Positions 60,181 through 64,000 of a stretch of DNA of 64,000 bases are shown here, one piece after another. A model generated the notes under the pieces. The model was not told where the DNA came from. It did no database searches and was given only the letters and a program-made list of their open reading frames with translations. A program made the position numbers and the translations under genes. This DNA comes from Norana najaformis (taxonomy: Eukaryota > Annelida > Clitellata > Crassiclitellata > Hormogastridae): the NCBI GenBank assembly GCA_964023275.1, contig OZ029916.1, forward strand, positions 41,321,896-41,385,895. Reading direction: 5' to 3'. Every line of letters begins with the position of its first letter. The first letter of the stretch is position 1.

Positions 60181-60758
60181 AGAGAGTTCCACAAATAAGG
60201 CTGCGTTTTGTGGAGGTTTCTGTATACAGAAAGGGTGGACAGAGACAGTCGGTTGGAATGTTGTTGGGTGCGATAACTGCAACGCAATAACAGATCTGCC
60301 TAAACCTGAGCCACGCCCTCTTCTGCAACTTGTCCTTTGACCTCTCGATAGACCCTTTCCTCTTTCGGAAGAGGCAAGAAATGAGTTGCGGGTCGCAGAG
60401 GTTGCAATAAACAGCCGTAAACTTAGATTTCCTTCAACAATCAGTAAAAAACAATAGTACTCCGAAGGCAGGAGCAAAGGAGGAAGGCTGCGTTCTCATG
60501 CTACAAATAACTAATAAAGAAAGTCTTCCGAGTATAAAGAACATCAGTCAGAAGCGGAGGAAATCCGGATCCAATATTCCTGGTAGCCGAGGGAGGGGAC
60601 GAGCCATCGTCGGACGGTTCAGCTGCTCAGCTTGAGTTCTAGTCTTCGAGGCACTTGACGGACGTTACTTTAAAAGGCGCTAAATGATCGTTCCTGTATC
60701 CAAATATAGTTAGCGGATTTTGAGACAACTGCAAGGCATTGACCGGTGAATGTGACAG

Positions 60759-63729
60759 CTAACTTCGGCTGCTGCTGCTGCTCCGGGTGTTGGTGATGCT
60801 GTTGGAGTTGGCAGAGAAGGGGGAGGAGGAAGAGGGGGAGGAGGAGGAGGCGGATGTGGCGACGAGTTGTGCATAATTCTTCCAGTTCTCGGCCTTTGGT
60901 CCGAACTGGTAGACGAGTCTTCTACCAGCCACTCTCTGCATTATGCCGCGTGAATAGTAATGTCTGCACAAACACAGCAAAAGCAACACACGGCTATACT
61001 TAGTCTGTGTCATTTAAATAAATAAATAAATAAACAAATAAATAAAGATGTATGTATGTGTGTGCAGACCCAGGTGGACTCGAGTCCACACATGACGAAG
61101 ACGATGACGCGGGGAAGATTGAAGACTATGATGATGACGACGACAAATGGAGATGATGACAATGATAATGACGACAAAAACGACGACAAAGATCAACATC
61201 ATAATTATTGTTGTTGTTGATGATGATGATGATACCTCATGGCCCTGGCGAAGTATTCGTAAGACATGTTGCTTCGGTTCTTCTTTGCTCCCCAGAGCTG
61301 AGCCACTTTCTTGGACTCGATGAAACGGAAGATGCCGAGGTCCTTGTTCTCCCACTGGATGTAGTGGGGGTTGTACTTGGGGTTGCCCAACGTCTCCAAC
61401 AGGAAGTACCACAGCTGATCCTTTCGCCTCCTAACGCGCCCTTAACATCACAATAACACTCGTCAGTGCGCATGCGCCAGTTACGGCGGGGTGGGGAGGA
61501 AGATGGTCTGTGTAAGTCAGTTCATACGAGTTACTCGTACTTCGTATTTAGCCTCTGGTTTAACATGTTGCAGAGATTGACCGCTTATCACTGTCAGTGT
61601 GCTTAGCAGTGATCATGCGGTTGCGGGTTCGACTCCCTGTTACGACCCTGGGCAAGTTGTTTGTGAACCCATGCCTCTTTCACCAAGCAGTATAGTTTGG
61701 TACCGGCTTATGTTGGGAAGCAAACGGTAAGTCCTGCGATGCGCTGGCCCCTTGTCTAGGACCTTGGGATTCGTCCATTGCCGGATCAAAGGCCTATGTT
61801 CCGCATGGGACATGGGAGTTTCACTTTAACGTGGCCTTGCTTAAGAGATCAAAGTAAAAATATGAGTACTTGGGTTGCAAGAATAAGTACAAGCATTTAA
61901 GTGGCAAGTACAAGTACCTCGGTGCCGATGACAAGTAAAATCAGAACTACATGCAAAATAAGCATAAGTACTTTCTGAAATCTATTCTTGCAACAAAAAT
62001 TGCAATGTAGGGCCTAAGCAAATTTAACTATAATCCGCAGGAAAATCCGTGGAATTGTTGGAAAAGACGACTCCTCTTTTCATTAGACCATTCATAGGCT
62101 CACATGCACTCAATATTGAATTTATACATCAGTGCAAACCTACAGTTATTTCCATGAACTTACTCAAATACGATTACAAGTACTTTGGTTGCAAGTACAA
62201 GTATTTTAAATGGTGCTCGGGTACTATTGTGTTAGACACGGTAGCTGATTGGTTAGAGCGCTCGATCTGTAACGCGGTGAGTGCGGGTTGGAGCCTCCTC
62301 CCTGGGACGGTTACTGTGCAGGGATCTTGAACAAATTAACTCACAGTTACTCAGCGCCATCGATTGATGATTAGTCATTACATAGTGGCGCTTAATAAAT
62401 GCAGAAATAAGTCCAGTATGAGTATCGAATATTATACGCCATTACCAACGGGAAATTCAAGGAAGCATGCATCTCTTTCCTAAACGTACTCGCTTCCGAT
62501 ATACTATATCCTGACAATTTCTTTGTCTGAGTCAAGGTTCTGACTTAAAGGGATATTTTGTGTAATAAAAGTTCACAAATTCAGAACAACAAATTCTTAC
62601 TTGGAGCGGTGGCTAGAGTGTTCGCTGACGGGTAGATCGTTCGTGGTATCTTATCTGAAAGAAAACAGCAGTCGAGAATGAACGAAGGAACGGGGTTCGA
62701 ATCCTTTCAACAGAACACTAACGCGCGCGATTGAACTGAAGGCTGAACGAACTATCACGGACTATCAACATTGGCAAATAACTATTTAGAAAACCATATC
62801 AAATTAAAAAGTGATGACTGTATAAGCCTACCTCATCTTAACTGTCCTGGTCTGACCTGACCTTAAAAGCCTACCTCATCTTATCTGTCCTGGTCTGACC
62901 TGACCTTAAATTACCTTATCTTAGAATGCCTAACATTAGGCCCTAAATTACCATACCTACCCAGTCTTACTTTACCTTACCTTACCTTAAAACGCCGTGC
63001 TGTGTCATATTTGAATTAGCCAATGTATCTATAGAAGATGTTTCACAAGGATTTGAACTGGAAGCGTTGTGACTGTTGGATAAACGTACTAACCGAAATT
63101 GTGCGATGATGCGTTAAGCTCATGTCTTTGGTCGTAGCCTGTTTCTGCTGTTGCAGCAGCAGCAGCTGCAGCCGCATCCTCGTCGTCCTCTCCCTCATCC
63201 TCCGAGAGACTGTCCTGTACGACGGTTGGAATGTTTCTGTACGGCGACTCCTCTCGTCGCTCGATGCAGGGGTCCTGAAGGAGGTGGGTCAGTCCAGGTG
63301 GGATCTGATTTAAGGGAGGATTAGAAGGAAGAGAAGGAGGAGGATCTGCAACGCCCCCTGGCGGATACAGGAATGGTTCGGCTGTGTTCAGGACATCGAA
63401 AAACGCATCGTAGACAGGAGTGTGGAAATCTAGGTCCAGAGACGAATCATCCTCTAGACCGACAACTACAATTAAAAAGCACATCGCCCACGTCACGTTG
63501 ATCTTCATCACCTCCATCATGTTCATCTTCATCACCTTCGTCATGTTCATCTTCATCACCTTCGTCATGTTCATCTTCATCACCTTTATCATGTTCATCA
63601 TCGTCACATTCGTCATGTTCATTTTCATCAGCTTACACTTCATCATTTTCAACATCATCATATTCATCATTTTCATCATCTTCATCTTCATCATCTTCAT
63701 CGTCTTGGGTCACATCACCTTCACTTACC
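60759..63729 (-). CDS. ETS-domain transcription factor, ELF/ESE-like (5' end unresolved)
   Basis: Minus-strand exons in matching phase: 63465-63094, 61440-61236, 60963-60759 (stop), with a possible 5' exon ending at donor 63729 (AGAG|GTAAGT). ETS proteins bind GGA-core DNA in the nucleus. The first certain exon is acidic and proline-rich (LDLDFHTPVYDAFFDVLN, later SLSEDEGEDDEDAA plus polyalanine), like a transactivation segment. The ETS domain starts RRRKDQLWYFLLETLG and contains IQWENKDLGIFRFIESKKVA, LWGAKKNRSNMSY, the recognition helix with both invariant arginines (ARAMRHYYSRG) and RRLVYQFGPKAENW. GIFR..ES..VA.LWG and RRLVYQFG fit the ELF/E74 and ESE groups best; I did not decide between them. 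The C-terminus is a short Ser-rich tail. Intron 1 holds a 24-bp repeat; the next intron, between 61440 and 63094, holds two SINEs. Confidence 0.93.
61015..61235. repeat. AAATA run and GAT/GAC array in ETS intron
   Basis: The short intron between the last two ETS exons is filled with an (AATA)n run at 61015-61046 and imperfect GAT/GAC trinucleotides from about 61090 to the donor. Confidence 0.85.
61596..61835 (+). mobile_element. SINE family B copy
   Basis: TGCGGTTGCGGGTTCGACTC box, CGACCCTGGGCAAGTTGTTT, CACCAAGCAGTATAGTTTGG, CTAGGACCTTGGGATTCGTC. ETS intron. Confidence 0.85.
62225..62410 (+). mobile_element. tRNA-derived SINE, family E, copy 2
   Basis: tRNA-like head GTAGCTGATTGGTTAGAGCG, body with GGGACGGTTACTGTGCAGGG, and 3' end GCGCCATCGATTGATGATTA, GTGGCGCTTAATAAATGCAG. 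Matches the reverse copy at 2590-2755. Confidence 0.83.
62600..62715 (+). mobile_element. tRNA-like SINE head fragment
   Basis: GGAGCGGTGGCTAGAGTGTT (A-box-like) and GGGGTTCGAATCCTTTC (B-box-like), separated by about 75 bp instead of the roughly 40 expected for a tRNA. Probably a SINE fragment; no second copy was seen. Confidence 0.45.
62828..62990. repeat. Short tandem duplication and ACCTTA-rich run
   Basis: CCTACCTCATCTTA-CTGTCC followed by TGGTCTGACCTGACCTTAAA occurs twice in tandem, then imperfect CTTACCTTACCTTA units. Confidence 0.75.
63500..63710. repeat. 24-bp tandem repeat and CATCATCTT run
   Basis: About five copies of CATCTTCATCACCTTCGTCA plus TGTT, with CTCC/CTTT variants, followed by CATCATCTTCATCTTCATC units. 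It lies directly downstream of the donor at 63729 and gives a spurious KMNMTKVM frame. Confidence 0.9.
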
Positions 63730-63780
63730 TCTTTCGCTACATCGAATCGCTTCAGCATCGGGGATAATAATGCAAGAATT

Positions 63781-63895
63781 TGAGACAGACAGACTAAAAG
63801 ACAGACAGACAGACATACAGACAGACAGACAGACAGACATACAGACAGACAGACAGACAGACTAAAAGACAGACAGACAGACAGACTAAAAGAAC
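63781..63895. repeat. (GACA)n array
   Basis: Imperfect GACA/GACAGACAT array with three inserted CTAAAAG spacers at the right edge of the window. Confidence 0.92.
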
Positions 63896-64000
63896 AATCT
63901 CCAACCGAAGGCTTAAAGCGACCAAAAAGTATAACGGCGCTTCATAATGACAGCCGTACAGCGAACAAAGTCTAATGTAAAACCGACTATGAAACGACAA

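Noticed and set aside
63089-63700. Long methionine/lysine-rich extension (KMNMTKVM) of the ETS protein
   Set aside because: It is the translation of the intronic 24-bp repeat; the coding part starts at the acceptor at 63465.

Overview
This is a 64 kb piece of an invertebrate animal nuclear genome. Every coding gene is split by many GT-AG introns of roughly 0.1-4 kb. The gene set includes an animal adhesion-junction scaffold (afadin), and intergenic and intronic DNA is full of tRNA-derived SINEs, 5'-truncated LINE tails and microsatellites. I could not place the phylum. The moderate intron size and tetranucleotide satellites fit many marine invertebrates, and nothing diagnostic was seen.

Six genes were assembled exon by exon with matching intron phases. 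(1) 1637-9361, + strand: a complete 15-exon, 490-residue secreted alpha/beta-hydrolase-like protein of the PhoPQ-activated pathogenicity-related (PqaA/AprA-type) family. (2) 10409-15667, - strand: seipin (BSCL2), 8 exons, 358 residues. (3) 17761-40453, + strand: afadin/canoe (AFDN), 25 exons, 2189 residues, with two RA, one FHA, one DIL and one PDZ domain and a long proline/glutamine-rich tail. (4) 41525-46052, - strand: IBA57 (mitochondrial Fe-S cluster assembly), 6 exons, 404 residues. (5) 48504-54084, - strand: a divergent FANCF-like gene with at least 7 exons, 3' part incompletely resolved. (6) 60759-63729, - strand: an ETS-domain transcription factor of the ELF/ESE type, 5' end not resolved.

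Layout: 1-1636 holds an inverted, decayed partial copy of the hydrolase gene. 9362-10408 separates the convergent hydrolase and seipin genes. 15668-17760 is the divergent spacer between seipin and afadin, filled by a SINE and a LINE tail. Afadin and IBA57 converge with probably overlapping 3' ends near 41.3-41.5 kb. 54-60 kb is a gene-poor repeat block with a 408-bp hAT remnant that still has 8-bp target-site duplications, several LINE fragments and long tetranucleotide arrays. The genes are functionally unrelated (secretion/hydrolysis, lipid droplets, adhesion, Fe-S assembly, DNA repair, transcription), so this looks like ordinary animal gene order rather than a co-operating cluster. I found no new biological system. 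The most distinctive signals are the inverted relic, a minisatellite in which nearly every unit carries a consensus splice donor, a SINE whose frame runs into seipin, and the intron-rich FANCF.
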